Source of the DNA: Tunturibacter gelidoferens
GTDB lineage: Bacteria > Acidobacteriota > Terriglobia > Terriglobales > Acidobacteriaceae
Length of the DNA: 64,000 nucleotides
Direction of reading: 5' to 3'
NCBI RefSeq assembly: GCF_040358255.1
Contig: NZ_CP132938.1
Coordinates: 4,402,001-4,466,000, forward strand
Shown here one piece after another: positions 17,888 through 27,364 of this stretch. A program made the position numbers and the translations under genes. The notes below the pieces were generated by a model, which did not search any database, was not told the origin of the DNA, and saw only the letters and a program-made list of their open reading frames with translations. The stretch's first letter is position 1; the number at the start of each line of letters is the position of its first letter.

Positions 17888-20269
17888 CTATCGGTTTTCT
17901 ACCTCCATCACCGAGGCATCGGGCGCGCTCCATGCGTCTGGACCGCTGTGGGTTAGCTTTCCTGTTGCGTTGGACCAGTGAAGATGGGTGAGTTGGAATT
18001 GGCCCTTCTCATAGTTGTAGGTGTTGCCATCGTCGCGATAGAGGTCGAAGTCGCCGTCGGCGCCGGGATAGACGCGAACGCGATCGATCTTCTGATCTTC
18101 GTTGGTACTTTCAACAGCGCTGCCGAGAGGAATGATAGAACCGGCACGAACGAAGAGGGGAATCGTGTCGATGGGAGCATCGACAGTGATGGCCTGCCCA
18201 CCATGCACCTTCGCATTCGTCCAGTAGTTGTACCAGTCGGTTCCAGCGGGCAGATAAACCTCCCGTGAAGTACTTCCCTGCTCTGTTACCGGAGCGACCA
18301 GCAGAGCAGGTCCGAACATATACTCGTCACCGATGTTGGCAACCTTAGGGTCGCTTCCGAAGTCCATGAACAGTCCGCGCATGAAGGGAGCGCCGGTCTG
18401 GTTGGTCATGTGGCCTAGGCTATAGATATACGGCATGAGCTGATAGCGAAGGCGGAGATACTTCACGAGGATTGGTTCGGCCTGCTTGCCGTAGGACCAC
18501 ACCTCATTCTGCGGACGGCTTCCGTGACTGCGGAAGTTGGGCTGAAAGGCCCCGTACTCGAACCAGCGTACGTAGAGTTCGGGATAGTCATCGTAGTGGC
18601 CGATGTTTTCGCGGGCGTCAGAGGGGTCGATGAGCGGAGTGTGCAGCGGCGTGTGATGCGAGGGAAGATACTGCCAGCCACCGATGTCGGTGCTCCAGTA
18701 GGGTGTACCCGATGCCACGAAGTTGATGCCGGTTGGGACCTGACGCTTCAGGGTGTCCCAATTTCCGCTGATGTCGGATGACCAGAAGATGGCGCCGTTG
18801 TGCTGCGCCCCGAGATAGGCGTCGCGAGCGAGGATGAGTGCGCGGGTCGGAAGGTCTTCGCGAAAGCCGTTGTAGAAGGCTGCAGTGTGAAAGAGGGGGT
18901 AGGTGTTGAAGAACTGCGTGCCAGGGCCAATGTGGAAGTAACTTCCGCTAGGAGGAAGATCCGGCTCGGTCTCGTCGGCCCAGAAGGCGTCGAAACCTTT
19001 GCTAATGTAGTTCTCTTTGACGACGCCCCAGTACCACTTTGCAGCGCCGGAATTGGTGGTGTCGATGTCTGAGCCGGCGCGGTCGTAGGGTAAGCCATTG
19101 GTGGGCGTGCCGTCGGCGAGATGCTCGAACCATCCATTCTTTAGCACTGTGTTGTAGTAACGACCCTCCGGGACGAAGCGGGGCCATATGCTGATCATGG
19201 TGTGGAAGTTCATGGCGTGCAATTCTTTGTTCATCGCCGTGGGGTCTGGCCATTTGGCGGGATCCATGTCCATCTGACCCATGATAGTGTAGTGAAACCA
19301 GTCGATGACGAGGTCGTCGATCGGGTAATGGCGTTCGCGATATCCGTGCGCCACACCGAGAAGTTCGGCCTGGCTTGTATAGCGCTGCTTACTCTGAATG
19401 TAGCCGTATGCAGATTTTGGGAGCATAGGGGTTGAGCCGGTGAGCAGACGGTAGCCGGCGTAGATCTCATCGTAGGTTGCACCAGCGATGACGAAGAAAG
19501 AGACTCGCTGGCCGACATCTGATGTCCAACGTACCTGATCGTTGAATCCGAAGGCAACGGTGGTCGCGGATGGATTGTCCCAGAGGATGCCGTAACCTTT
19601 GTTTGTAACTATGAATGGAACACATACACTTTGGCCCGAGGGTGCGTTGTAATCGTGAGCACAACGAAGCACATGGTTGCGATGGTCGAGGTAACCTTCC
19701 TGATTCTGGCCCAGGCCATAGTAGTGCTCGTCTGGAGGAGAAGCGAAGCTGGCGCCCACCTGGAAGAAGGGTGGGTCCGTAGCGCGCCTGTCATAGAGGA
19801 TGTCGGCGTTACCGTCCTTGTGGTTGGGGACCGACATCTGCCAGCCCTGCATGTGAACGAGGTCCGCATTATCGGGGGTTTTTATGGAGAGGCCGACGCC
19901 TGGAGTGGAGCCGTTGAAGAACTTCGCTATGTCGGCTCTGGTTCCGGTGGGAACCCACTTCGGCCCCTGGGATGAGATCGTGACGACAAGGCGGTTGGAA
20001 CGCAAGGTGTCACCTGAAGTCTCACTCCCGGCTGTCCATCCCGTAGGAGCTGGCGTCGCTACGATGCCATACCCCGGTGCAGCGAGCGCATCCTCGCGCC
20101 GCAGGCTAATGGAGACGCGAACGATATTTGGCGCGTAGGGCTCGACGAGCACCGTGGCGTTATCGCGAGAGAGCGACAGCTGCTGAGCGCGAATCACCGG
20201 AGTTGCCAGAAGCGCGCAGAGACAAGAAAGCGGAATGAAGTGGACAGCGGTGCGGAGGTGCCTGGACAT
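17888..20269 (-). CDS. GH31 alpha-xylosidase/alpha-glucosidase, secreted
   Basis: 793 residues from ATG 20269, preferred over a TTG seven codons upstream because an AGAAGAGA sequence precedes it. A signal peptide (LSCLCALLATPVIRAQ) is present. An N-terminal galactose-mutarotase-like domain (about 30-280) leads to a GH31 barrel. The nucleophile is predicted as Asp432 in FWADETEPD and the acid/base as Asp499 in FWSSDISGNWD. YGYIQSKQRYTSQ, IDWFHY and the YWSTDIGGW and FRSHGSRP motifs are present. The WADETEPD form is seen in many GH31 alpha-xylosidases. Together with xylA/xylB, release of alpha-1,6-xylose from xyloglucan oligosaccharides is the best prediction. It follows GH3 by 44 bp in the same operon. 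Confidence 0.9.
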   Translation of the reverse strand: MSRHLRTAVHFIPLSCLCALLATPVIRAQQLSLSRDNATVLVEPYAPNIVRVSISLRREDALAAPGYGIVATPAPTGWTAGSETSGDTLRSNRLVVTISSQGPKWVPTGTRADIAKFFNGSTPGVGLSIKTPDNADLVHMQGWQMSVPNHKDGNADILYDRRATDPPFFQVGASFASPPDEHYYGLGQNQEGYLDHRNHVLRCAHDYNAPSGQSVCVPFIVTNKGYGILWDNPSATTVAFGFNDQVRWTSDVGQRVSFFVIAGATYDEIYAGYRLLTGSTPMLPKSAYGYIQSKQRYTSQAELLGVAHGYRERHYPIDDLVIDWFHYTIMGQMDMDPAKWPDPTAMNKELHAMNFHTMISIWPRFVPEGRYYNTVLKNGWFEHLADGTPTNGLPYDRAGSDIDTTNSGAAKWYWGVVKENYISKGFDAFWADETEPDLPPSGSYFHIGPGTQFFNTYPLFHTAAFYNGFREDLPTRALILARDAYLGAQHNGAIFWSSDISGNWDTLKRQVPTGINFVASGTPYWSTDIGGWQYLPSHHTPLHTPLIDPSDARENIGHYDDYPELYVRWFEYGAFQPNFRSHGSRPQNEVWSYGKQAEPILVKYLRLRYQLMPYIYSLGHMTNQTGAPFMRGLFMDFGSDPKVANIGDEYMFGPALLVAPVTEQGSTSREVYLPAGTDWYNYWTNAKVHGGQAITVDAPIDTIPLFVRAGSIIPLGSAVESTNEDQKIDRVRVYPGADGDFDLYRDDGNTYNYEKGQFQLTHLHWSNATGKLTHSGPDAWSAPDASVMEVENR

Positions 20270-20313
20270 AATTTTCTCTTCTTTGTTCAAGTATCTACCA
20301 GAGGGGTCCGTAC

Positions 20314-22491
20314 CTAACGGGCGACGTTTAAGGTTTTGCTTAGCTTGATATCGTCCGAGCTGGCGCCGATTCGAAGTTCGATGGGGCCAGGTTCAACAAC
20401 AAAGGCGTGTTGTGTTTCATTCCAGTAGCCGAGCGACTGTGCGGGTAGGTGAAGAGTGACGGCTTTGGATTCACCAGCGCGAAGGTGCGTGCGTTCGAAG
20501 CCTTTTAGTTCTTCGATGGGACGCGACACGGTAGAGTGAGGATAGGCGACGTAGAGTTGGACGACTTCGTCACCCTCTCTCGTGCCTGTGTTGCGTATGT
20601 CGGCGGTGACGGTCAAGTCGCCGTTCGGCGCGAGGGTGGATGTGCTGACGTGCAAATTCGAATAGACGAAACTCGTATAGCTCAAGCCGAAGCCGAAGGC
20701 ATATAGAGGTTTCTGTTTGAGATAGAGGTAAGTACGACCGTGGCGAAGATCGTAGTCCATCATGGGAGGAAGCTGATCGATGGAGCTAACCCATGTCTGA
20801 GTTAGACGTCCCGCTGGATTGTAGTCACCAAAGAGCACGTCCGCGAGGGCGTTTCCTTGCTCTTCGCTGTTGTGAGTGATCTGGAGGATGGCTGGTATAT
20901 GCTCCTGGGTCCAGTTGGTCGCATAGGGGAAGCTTGTTTGCAGTACAACGACAGTCTTGGGATTGGCGGCGTAGACAGCTTTGACAAGCTCTTCCTGTTC
21001 TAGCGTGAGACTCCTGCGGTCAATCGCTTCTTTGCCCTCGCTAGGCAGTGCGCACTTGAACCATCCTGCGTCGCAGGTTGGGTGGTTGCCCACGATCACG
21101 ATGGCAACGTCGGCTTTAGCGGCGAGAGCGGCGGCCTCGTTTACATCATCCCCTTTCGAGAAGGTGACGGATGTGGACGATCCAGCGCGTGTGCGGATTC
21201 CAGCGAGCGGCGTGATGACGTAGGGCGGAGTACCGCTGTACCAGTCAAGTGCTACGCGGTCGGCGAGTGGGCCGATGACTGCGATGTTCTTTGCGTTGCC
21301 GGGACGAAGAGGAAGGATGTTATTTTCGTTCTTCAAAAGCACGATGGACTCATCGGTGACCTGACGTGCGAGAGCGTGTCGTTCGGGCCAGTTCCATGGA
21401 TCTCCCTTTACCTGATCGACTATGCCGATTTTGGCGTAAGGAATCTGCTCGGCAGGGTCCAGCATGCCCAGTCGCAGCATGACACGGAAGACGCCGCGGA
21501 TGTTGGCGTCGATCTCTTGCTCGGTGATGAGGTTCTGTTTGAGGGCGTCCATGACGGGTTGGCGGTAGTCATCAAGAAACTGGTTGATGCCCGCGTGAAT
21601 CGCGGCAGCGGCAGCCTCAGACATAGTTTTGAAGGCGTGGTGATGGGTGACGAGATTTGTGAGAGCGCCGCCGTCGGTGCAAATGATGCCGTCGAATCCC
21701 CATTCCTTGATGACCGCAGAGCGAAGCACAGGATTCTCGATCATCGGCACACCGTTCCAGCCGTTGTAGGCGGTCATCATGGCGTTGGCACCACCTTGTT
21801 GGATGGCCATGCGAAACGGCACGGAGTAATACTCACGGAAGAGGCGCTCGTCGAAGTTCGACGAGGAGCCATCGCGACCGTCTTCGTTGCTGTTGGCGAG
21901 AAAGTGCTTGAGGAGCGAGGAAGTGAGCCATACATAAGGATCATCGCCCTGCAGTCCGCGGGTAAAAGCAGCGGCCATTGTTCCGACGAGGAACGGGTCT
22001 TCTCCGTAAGATTCTTCACTGCGACCCCAGCGCGGATCGCGGCTGAGGTCAGCATTTGGCGCGCGAACGACCATGCCGCCACGATGGTATTTCCCGTACG
22101 CATAACGAGTCTCGTAACCTTCAGCAGCAGCAGCCTTCTGAATGAGTGCGGGATCCCAGGTCTGGCCGAGTCCGCGCGACTGAGGAAACTGAGTCGTGGG
22201 AATGACGGGAAGATTCTTACCCTCCCAACCGGCAGGACCTCCAAGGGCGAGCCCGTGCAGGCCTTCTACGTGTTGGGTGCCGACGACTCCTAGCCTGGGA
22301 ATGGTTGGGTTCGTGCTGAGTGCTTGCACCTTCTCCTCGAGCGTCATGTGCGAGAGCAGATCGGTGATGCGTTCCTCGACGGGGAGATGGGTGTCTTGAA
22401 AACGGTAGCTCTGCTGCGCCGGTAGAAGCTGCGAGAAGGAGACGATAGCGAGCGTAGACGCGATGTAGATGGATCGGTTGAACCTATACAT
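20314..22491 (-). CDS. GH3 beta-glucosidase/beta-xylosidase, secreted
   Basis: 725 residues with a signal peptide (about 1-25, ending LLPAQQ). It has an N-terminal GH3 barrel, a C-terminal alpha/beta sandwich and a fibronectin-III-like domain (about 640-720, DEVVQLYVAYPHSTVSRPIEELKGF). The predicted nucleophile is Asp273 in GIICTDGGAL. The KHF and RWGRSEESYGEDPFL substrate-site motifs are present. It removes glucose (or xylose) from the non-reducing ends of oligosaccharides; in this locus it likely trims the beta-1,4-glucan backbone. It lies between the TonB receptor and GH31 on the minus strand. The exact sugar specificity cannot be read from the sequence. Confidence 0.92.
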   Translation of the reverse strand: MYRFNRSIYIASTLAIVSFSQLLPAQQSYRFQDTHLPVEERITDLLSHMTLEEKVQALSTNPTIPRLGVVGTQHVEGLHGLALGGPAGWEGKNLPVIPTTQFPQSRGLGQTWDPALIQKAAAAEGYETRYAYGKYHRGGMVVRAPNADLSRDPRWGRSEESYGEDPFLVGTMAAAFTRGLQGDDPYVWLTSSLLKHFLANSNEDGRDGSSSNFDERLFREYYSVPFRMAIQQGGANAMMTAYNGWNGVPMIENPVLRSAVIKEWGFDGIICTDGGALTNLVTHHHAFKTMSEAAAAAIHAGINQFLDDYRQPVMDALKQNLITEQEIDANIRGVFRVMLRLGMLDPAEQIPYAKIGIVDQVKGDPWNWPERHALARQVTDESIVLLKNENNILPLRPGNAKNIAVIGPLADRVALDWYSGTPPYVITPLAGIRTRAGSSTSVTFSKGDDVNEAAALAAKADVAIVIVGNHPTCDAGWFKCALPSEGKEAIDRRSLTLEQEELVKAVYAANPKTVVVLQTSFPYATNWTQEHIPAILQITHNSEEQGNALADVLFGDYNPAGRLTQTWVSSIDQLPPMMDYDLRHGRTYLYLKQKPLYAFGFGLSYTSFVYSNLHVSTSTLAPNGDLTVTADIRNTGTREGDEVVQLYVAYPHSTVSRPIEELKGFERTHLRAGESKAVTLHLPAQSLGYWNETQHAFVVEPGPIELRIGASSDDIKLSKTLNVAR

Positions 22492-22554
22492 GACAGCGAT
22501 ACTCCCTATCGTTCGGCGTGACTTGCGGAGTGATACAGACGGAACATAAGACAG

Positions 22555-22585
22555 GCTCTACCGCCAGGGCAGGTGGCGGCAGAGC
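22555..22585 (-). terminator. Strong hairpin between TonB receptor and GH3
   Basis: GCTCTACCGCCA (22555-22566) faces TGGCGGCAGAGC (22574-22585) across a 7-nt loop, a 12-bp stem with one wobble or mismatch. It lies after the receptor stop and before GH3. No T-run follows on the minus strand, so it may attenuate or protect mRNA rather than end it. A second inverted repeat, CCAATTG-CA-CAATTGG, sits beside it at 22590-22605. Confidence 0.45.
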
Positions 22586-22617
22586 TCGTCCAATTGCACA
22601 ATTGGAGAACAACTCCG

Positions 22618-25600
22618 CTAGAAGTTGTACTTGATTGCGAGCAATAGGGTGCGTTGTGTGTACTTCGCGTCGGTGATGCCACGGTCGACATTAGAGACCT
22701 GAGACGCGAAGGAACTGTTATTCGGAGTTTGAAGCTTTAGTGTCACCAGATCCGAGGTGCTGTAGCCAGGCAGCGGATGATTGAGGAAGTTGAACGCCGA
22801 TCCACGAATCTGCAGGGCCTGATGCTCAGTGACGTGGAAACTCTTGTAAATGCCGAGATCGGAGTCGAAGTAGGACGGGCCGCTGAGATACGGGGCCTGA
22901 CGGTCTCCCACCTGCCCGATCTGTGGCGCGGTGAAGCAATCGAGGTTGACGTGCTGATTGTGCTTAAGGCCAGCGGTAGGATTGCAGATTGTGACCGGGA
23001 GCACACTGTTGAATGGCGTTCCGTAGAAAGTGGACGACCCTACGGTGTGGCCTAGCGTGGTGTTCTCGATGGTCAAGCCGAGGTTCTGGCTTGTGTTTGC
23101 CTGCAGATTGCCACCTGACTGCCAGGTGGTGGTGCCGGAGAGCGTCCACCCGTTAACAAGTCCACCCGCCAGGAGATGACCATGAATGGGCGAGCCGAGA
23201 TCGAACGCATAGGAAGTGTTAACGACGTGGGGACGGTCGATGTTCAGGACGCCGTAATTGCCCGCGACGTTGAAGGCATCGACCGAGGTCGATGAGTTGC
23301 CGACGCCGCCGACGATTCCCAGCGACTTTGAGTAGGTGTAGTTGACATTGAAAGTTGCACGGCCCGTCTGGCGAAGCAGACTGATCTGGGCTCCGTTATA
23401 GTTCGCATAACCCGAGTGGGTGTTGACCGAGATTGCGTTGGTGCCGTAGCCCTTGTAGTAGGGGAAATAGTCCGCGATGTTGGGAAGGTTCTCAGGATCA
23501 ACCGGAGCAGGTGCGCCGGTGACGGGATCTGGTTTGAAAAGTCCGCCGACCGGAACCTTGTTCTCGTTGACGAAGCTGGTGCCGCCTACACCGGAGCCGC
23601 CGCTCTGTCCACCCATGAGGATGTTCTGAGTTTGATTGCCGACATAGGCGACCTCCAGCAGCATATTGCGCGGGATGCGCTGCGAGATGGTCAGGTTGTA
23701 GGCATAGGTTACGCCCACCTTGTCGTCGGCCTGGTCGGTAGCGTAAACGCTCGAAGGCAGTGAACCAAGCGACGCCGAGTTTGAACCGAGGGCTGCAATC
23801 TCCTTGAGGGTGATTGCTTGGTTATTGCTGGAGTTGTACGTCTTGACCCCGAGTGATGTCTGGAGCGGACCAGCATAGTCGTTGTACTGATCGTTCCAGC
23901 GATAGGCCGCCCAGCCGCCGCGCACAACAGTCTCACCGTTGCCTCTAACGTCATAGGCTAATCCGAGGCGAGGCTCGAAGAAGATCGTCTGTACTGGAGA
24001 TCCTCCGTTAGGGACGGCCCCATCGATAGCATGCCAATAGACACCAGGATAGATCTTGCCTGTGCTGACGTCGGCAGCGTAGCGATTGGGCTCCCACACT
24101 GCAAGACCCGTACCTGTGTTGTCCTGCCATCGACCGAGGTGTTCGAGGCGAAGTCCGAGGTTGAGCGTCAGGTGGCGGGTCGTCTTCCAGTTATCCAGGA
24201 AATAGCCGGCACCGGTGGTATAGGCCATGTCGTCGGTGGGATTACTATTATTCTGCGTATAGCCGCTGGTGATGCCCATCAGAAAGTTTGCCAGCGGATT
24301 GACCGTGCCTATGGTCAGGCCGGTGACCTGATCGGTCTTTGCCCCACTTGCAAACGAGAGCGACCCGTTGGGAGAGCCGTAGGTCTCCTGCTTATTACCT
24401 GACCGGCTCCAGTAGCCACCCATCTTAAAAGTATGTGTTCTGTAGACGAACGTGACGTCATCGGCCACAGACGGGGCCTTCTTGTTGGTGTTGTAGACTC
24501 CGCCATTTCCAAACAGGTCTGGTTGTGAAATGTCGGGTAACGTACGGGCTCCCGGCGAGTTAATTGACGGCACAAGCTCGGAGGCGTTGTTGTAAACGGT
24601 GCCGTAGGGATAGCCGAGGGTAGAGATATCCATCGCCTTCAGGTTGCTGGCGGAGAACGGATTGTCCAGCCAGCCCACGGCGACGCGTAATTCGTTGGTC
24701 GCCGCGGAGTTAAACACATGAATGTAGCTGCCGCTCAACACGTGAGAGTGAACGGCGCTTACGAGCGGACCACCAGGATAGGCGACGGCATTGGAAGGGG
24801 TGTAATAGATATGCGCCAGGCTGGTCTCGGAGTCGCTGCCATATTGGTAGCTCACAAACAACTTGTTTTTGTCGCTGAGATTGTAGTCCACGCGGCCGCG
24901 GTAGATATATCCATTGTGGACGTTGGTCGTCTGCAGAAAGTAGTTGTAACCGCTGCCGTTGCTCGAGGGATTCGTATTGGGCTGGGGAAAGAGCTTCAGT
25001 AACGCCAGCGCACCTGGATCGAGATACTGCGTAGGAATCTGCGTGCCGCTCAGCTTTGTTCCATCCGGAGCGTATCCGCCGTTCAGTGACTGACAGAAAT
25101 CGTTTCCTGTGCTCGTAGCGCAGAGTGCTGCGTTGTCCGGATCGCTGAGGCTGAAGTTGCCGGCGCGCATGGCCGGGGTCGGCACATAGGAGGTTAAGGG
25201 TGAGGCTGCTGGGAGTGTCTGACGAAAATCTTCGAACCCAGCCCAGAAAAGCAGTTTGCGGCTGTAATTGAAGTTGGTGTGAGGAATCAGGATGGGGCCG
25301 CCCACGCTGCCGCCCGGATAGTAGTAAGAGGCTTCCGGCCGTGCGGTTGGAGTTGTGCTGTGCTTGTCTTGCCAGGTATTGGCGTTCAGCACACTGTTAC
25401 GCGCGTAGAAATACCCCTGACCGTGGAACTCTGACGAACCGGAGCGGCTGATCACGTTGATGACGACGGGGCCCTGGGCCGCATCGGCGCCGAAGTTGGA
25501 GGTCTGAACCTTAACCTCCTGGGTCATATCCGGGTTCACAGTTGCGATCGACCAGCAGGCACAGCCGGGATCGATGATGCTCGCGCCGTCCAACAGATAG

Positions 25601-26244
25601 GCGGTGCCTCCGCGATAGGGAGCACCATTGGTGTTAAGGCCTACTCCAACCGCAGAGCCTGAAGACCCGTTATCGCTGAAGTCGAAGCCAGGGCCGTTGC
25701 CCGTGCCACTCGCGGTGGTCGTGGTTCCAGGGAGAATTTTTAGTAATTCAGAGAGGTTGCGGCTCTCAATAGGAAGCCTCTCTATGTCCCTGGCGGTCAA
25801 TAGCGCCGAGCGCTCGCCGGAGTCCTGGGGGGCGATCTCGTTGGCAGCGCTCTCTACAGTGACCGTGTCTGTACTGCCACCGACAGTGAGGCTGAGGTTG
25901 TTGAGATTGCGAACGTCTCCCGGGTCGACCGTCACATTATCCTGACGGAATCCGCGGAAACCAGGCGCCGCAATCTGCACCGTGTAGGTCCCTGGGATAA
26001 CACCAGCGAAGGTGAAATAGCCGGAGGCATTGGAAGTCACGTTGCGCTTGTCTCTGCTTGCCGTGTTGGTGAGGCTGACCGTGGCTCCCGGGATGACGGC
26101 GCCGGTCGTATCGACGACGTTGCCCGAGAGACTGGCAGTAGTCTGCGCCTGCAGATGTGTAGCTGTGCCGAGCAAGCTGACGGTCAGGAAGAGGAGTAAA
26201 GCGAGTCTCCTTTTGAGTTGAAGGTTAGACATTGTGTAAAGCAT
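22618..26244 (-). CDS. TonB-dependent receptor, Oar-like, with carboxypeptidase-regulatory domain
   Basis: 1208 residues with a signal peptide (about 5-33). An N-terminal CarboxypepD_reg beta-sandwich (TASLSGNVVDTTGAVIPGAT, about 35-115) is followed by a plug domain and a long beta-barrel ending in aromatic-rich LLLAIKYNF. This is the acidobacterial Oar-like architecture, used for outer-membrane uptake of oligosaccharides and other large substrates. There is an AGAGG ribosome binding site 7 nt before the ATG. It is first in a minus-strand operon with GH3 and GH31, so a xyloglucan oligosaccharide is the probable cargo. No SusD-like partner is present, as expected outside Bacteroidota. Confidence 0.9.
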   Translation of the reverse strand: MLYTMSNLQLKRRLALLLFLTVSLLGTATHLQAQTTASLSGNVVDTTGAVIPGATVSLTNTASRDKRNVTSNASGYFTFAGVIPGTYTVQIAAPGFRGFRQDNVTVDPGDVRNLNNLSLTVGGSTDTVTVESAANEIAPQDSGERSALLTARDIERLPIESRNLSELLKILPGTTTTASGTGNGPGFDFSDNGSSGSAVGVGLNTNGAPYRGGTAYLLDGASIIDPGCACWSIATVNPDMTQEVKVQTSNFGADAAQGPVVINVISRSGSSEFHGQGYFYARNSVLNANTWQDKHSTTPTARPEASYYYPGGSVGGPILIPHTNFNYSRKLLFWAGFEDFRQTLPAASPLTSYVPTPAMRAGNFSLSDPDNAALCATSTGNDFCQSLNGGYAPDGTKLSGTQIPTQYLDPGALALLKLFPQPNTNPSSNGSGYNYFLQTTNVHNGYIYRGRVDYNLSDKNKLFVSYQYGSDSETSLAHIYYTPSNAVAYPGGPLVSAVHSHVLSGSYIHVFNSAATNELRVAVGWLDNPFSASNLKAMDISTLGYPYGTVYNNASELVPSINSPGARTLPDISQPDLFGNGGVYNTNKKAPSVADDVTFVYRTHTFKMGGYWSRSGNKQETYGSPNGSLSFASGAKTDQVTGLTIGTVNPLANFLMGITSGYTQNNSNPTDDMAYTTGAGYFLDNWKTTRHLTLNLGLRLEHLGRWQDNTGTGLAVWEPNRYAADVSTGKIYPGVYWHAIDGAVPNGGSPVQTIFFEPRLGLAYDVRGNGETVVRGGWAAYRWNDQYNDYAGPLQTSLGVKTYNSSNNQAITLKEIAALGSNSASLGSLPSSVYATDQADDKVGVTYAYNLTISQRIPRNMLLEVAYVGNQTQNILMGGQSGGSGVGGTSFVNENKVPVGGLFKPDPVTGAPAPVDPENLPNIADYFPYYKGYGTNAISVNTHSGYANYNGAQISLLRQTGRATFNVNYTYSKSLGIVGGVGNSSTSVDAFNVAGNYGVLNIDRPHVVNTSYAFDLGSPIHGHLLAGGLVNGWTLSGTTTWQSGGNLQANTSQNLGLTIENTTLGHTVGSSTFYGTPFNSVLPVTICNPTAGLKHNQHVNLDCFTAPQIGQVGDRQAPYLSGPSYFDSDLGIYKSFHVTEHQALQIRGSAFNFLNHPLPGYSTSDLVTLKLQTPNNSSFASQVSNVDRGITDAKYTQRTLLLAIKYNF

Positions 26245-26345
26245 GGTGCGGCCTCTTTCACTTGATTTTTTTTGTGACCCGAACTAATTGTTGTTGGGTA
26301 GCTCTCTGTCAGGGAATAGATTTAGTCTTGTACGAAATCGAAATG

Positions 26346-26375
26346 AGAATAGTACACGCAAACAAAAACAGTCAA
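26346..26375 (-). promoter_or_regulatory. Sigma-70-type promoter of the TonB receptor operon
   Basis: On the minus strand TTGACT (26375-26370), an 18-nt spacer and TATTCT (26351-26346) lie about 100 nt before the receptor start. Confidence 0.5.
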
Positions 26376-27364
26376 CTATGAAATTAAAAAGATGAAAAAC
26401 CGCTCTTTTGTCGGTTTTCGAGGGATCAAGGAGCTTTAATGGGCAGCAAGCGCGAAACGAAGCACGCATGGACTGAGCGTGTCTAGATATATTGTTACGG
26501 CAATGGACTTTCAGAAACTTGGCCACTTGCAGGAACATTGCAAGTAGGGAATAAAGAATAAATAAAGGGGTCTACAACCGTCAGGCGGAGTCGCAGGGTG
26601 TTTCAGCGCGAAGCTCAGAATTTTACCGTGACTAATATGATCGCCATCCCTGTTGAGGGGTCGAGGCCGTGCTTGGCCCTTGGTCTGTTCATTGATTGGC
26701 CCATCAGAGAACCGATCCAGCCAGGAGCACATCCGAAGACGCCTCCACCAAACAGCGCTAAGAAGAGGCCTGGGATGGCGTCTTCGAAAACGACCACTCA
26801 TGATCCGAATTTGGCGAAGATCAGCCGAAACAGATGACCGCATAAACCGCAAAAGTCTTGAAAGTTCCCGTTAGCGTTTGAGCACCGGAAAAGTCCATCG
26901 TGCCTTGCGTGAACTACGCTCGTAAAATGCCAATGCGAGTAACGTGGGCGGCGTGTGCAAACCCGCGCTGGTATATGGCGTGAAGTTTGAGGTTGACGAG
27001 GTGAGTGGTCGGATTAGTGGAGACAACCAGAGTCGAAGGGTTGTGACTCTGACGGTTCTTATGGCCAGCCTATGCTGAGGTCCAAGCCAGCTTCATCTAA
27101 CCGTTTGTGCTGATTTTGCTCCCGTTTCGAGGTTGTCGCCCCCGAAATGGAAGTATCCTGTTAGGACATCCCTTCGACCACTGTCTTTGTTCCCCACTCT
27201 GCCGACTGCCGCCACTCGCTGACCAGAAGAGCCGGAACAATCGTCGCAGTTCAAAGCCGCTGACCCCTCTACCCTGTTGAGTCTCTAACAAATGAAGGTA
27301 GGCGCGGGCCGACGATTGAGCGAGCTATCGAATTCAGGGTCTATGATTCTGACTATCCTTTGCT
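26376..27364. other. Long intergenic stretch, no gene supported
   Basis: About 990 bp. Short overlapping frames on both strands lack ribosome binding sites and family features. A 10-bp inverted repeat (CGAAGACGCC at 26734-26743, GGCGTCTTCG at 26777-26786, 33-nt loop) is the only clear structure. The stretch appears less GC-rich than the carbohydrate locus, and may be decayed sequence. Confidence 0.4.

Noticed and set aside
17843..17888. GCTAGAG/CTCTAGC pair between convergent GH95 and GH31
   Set aside because: Only 7 bp with a long loop, overlapping both stop codons and without T-runs; too weak to call a terminator.
21082..22293. 403-codon plus-strand open frame
   Set aside because: It lies fully antisense to the GH3 gene, which has intact catalytic motifs and a signal peptide; the frame has no recognisable domain.
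26511..26852. 113-codon minus-strand frame and an overlapping Gly-rich 60-codon frame
   Set aside because: No ribosome binding site and no family resemblance; the hydrophobic stretch is short and could be chance.
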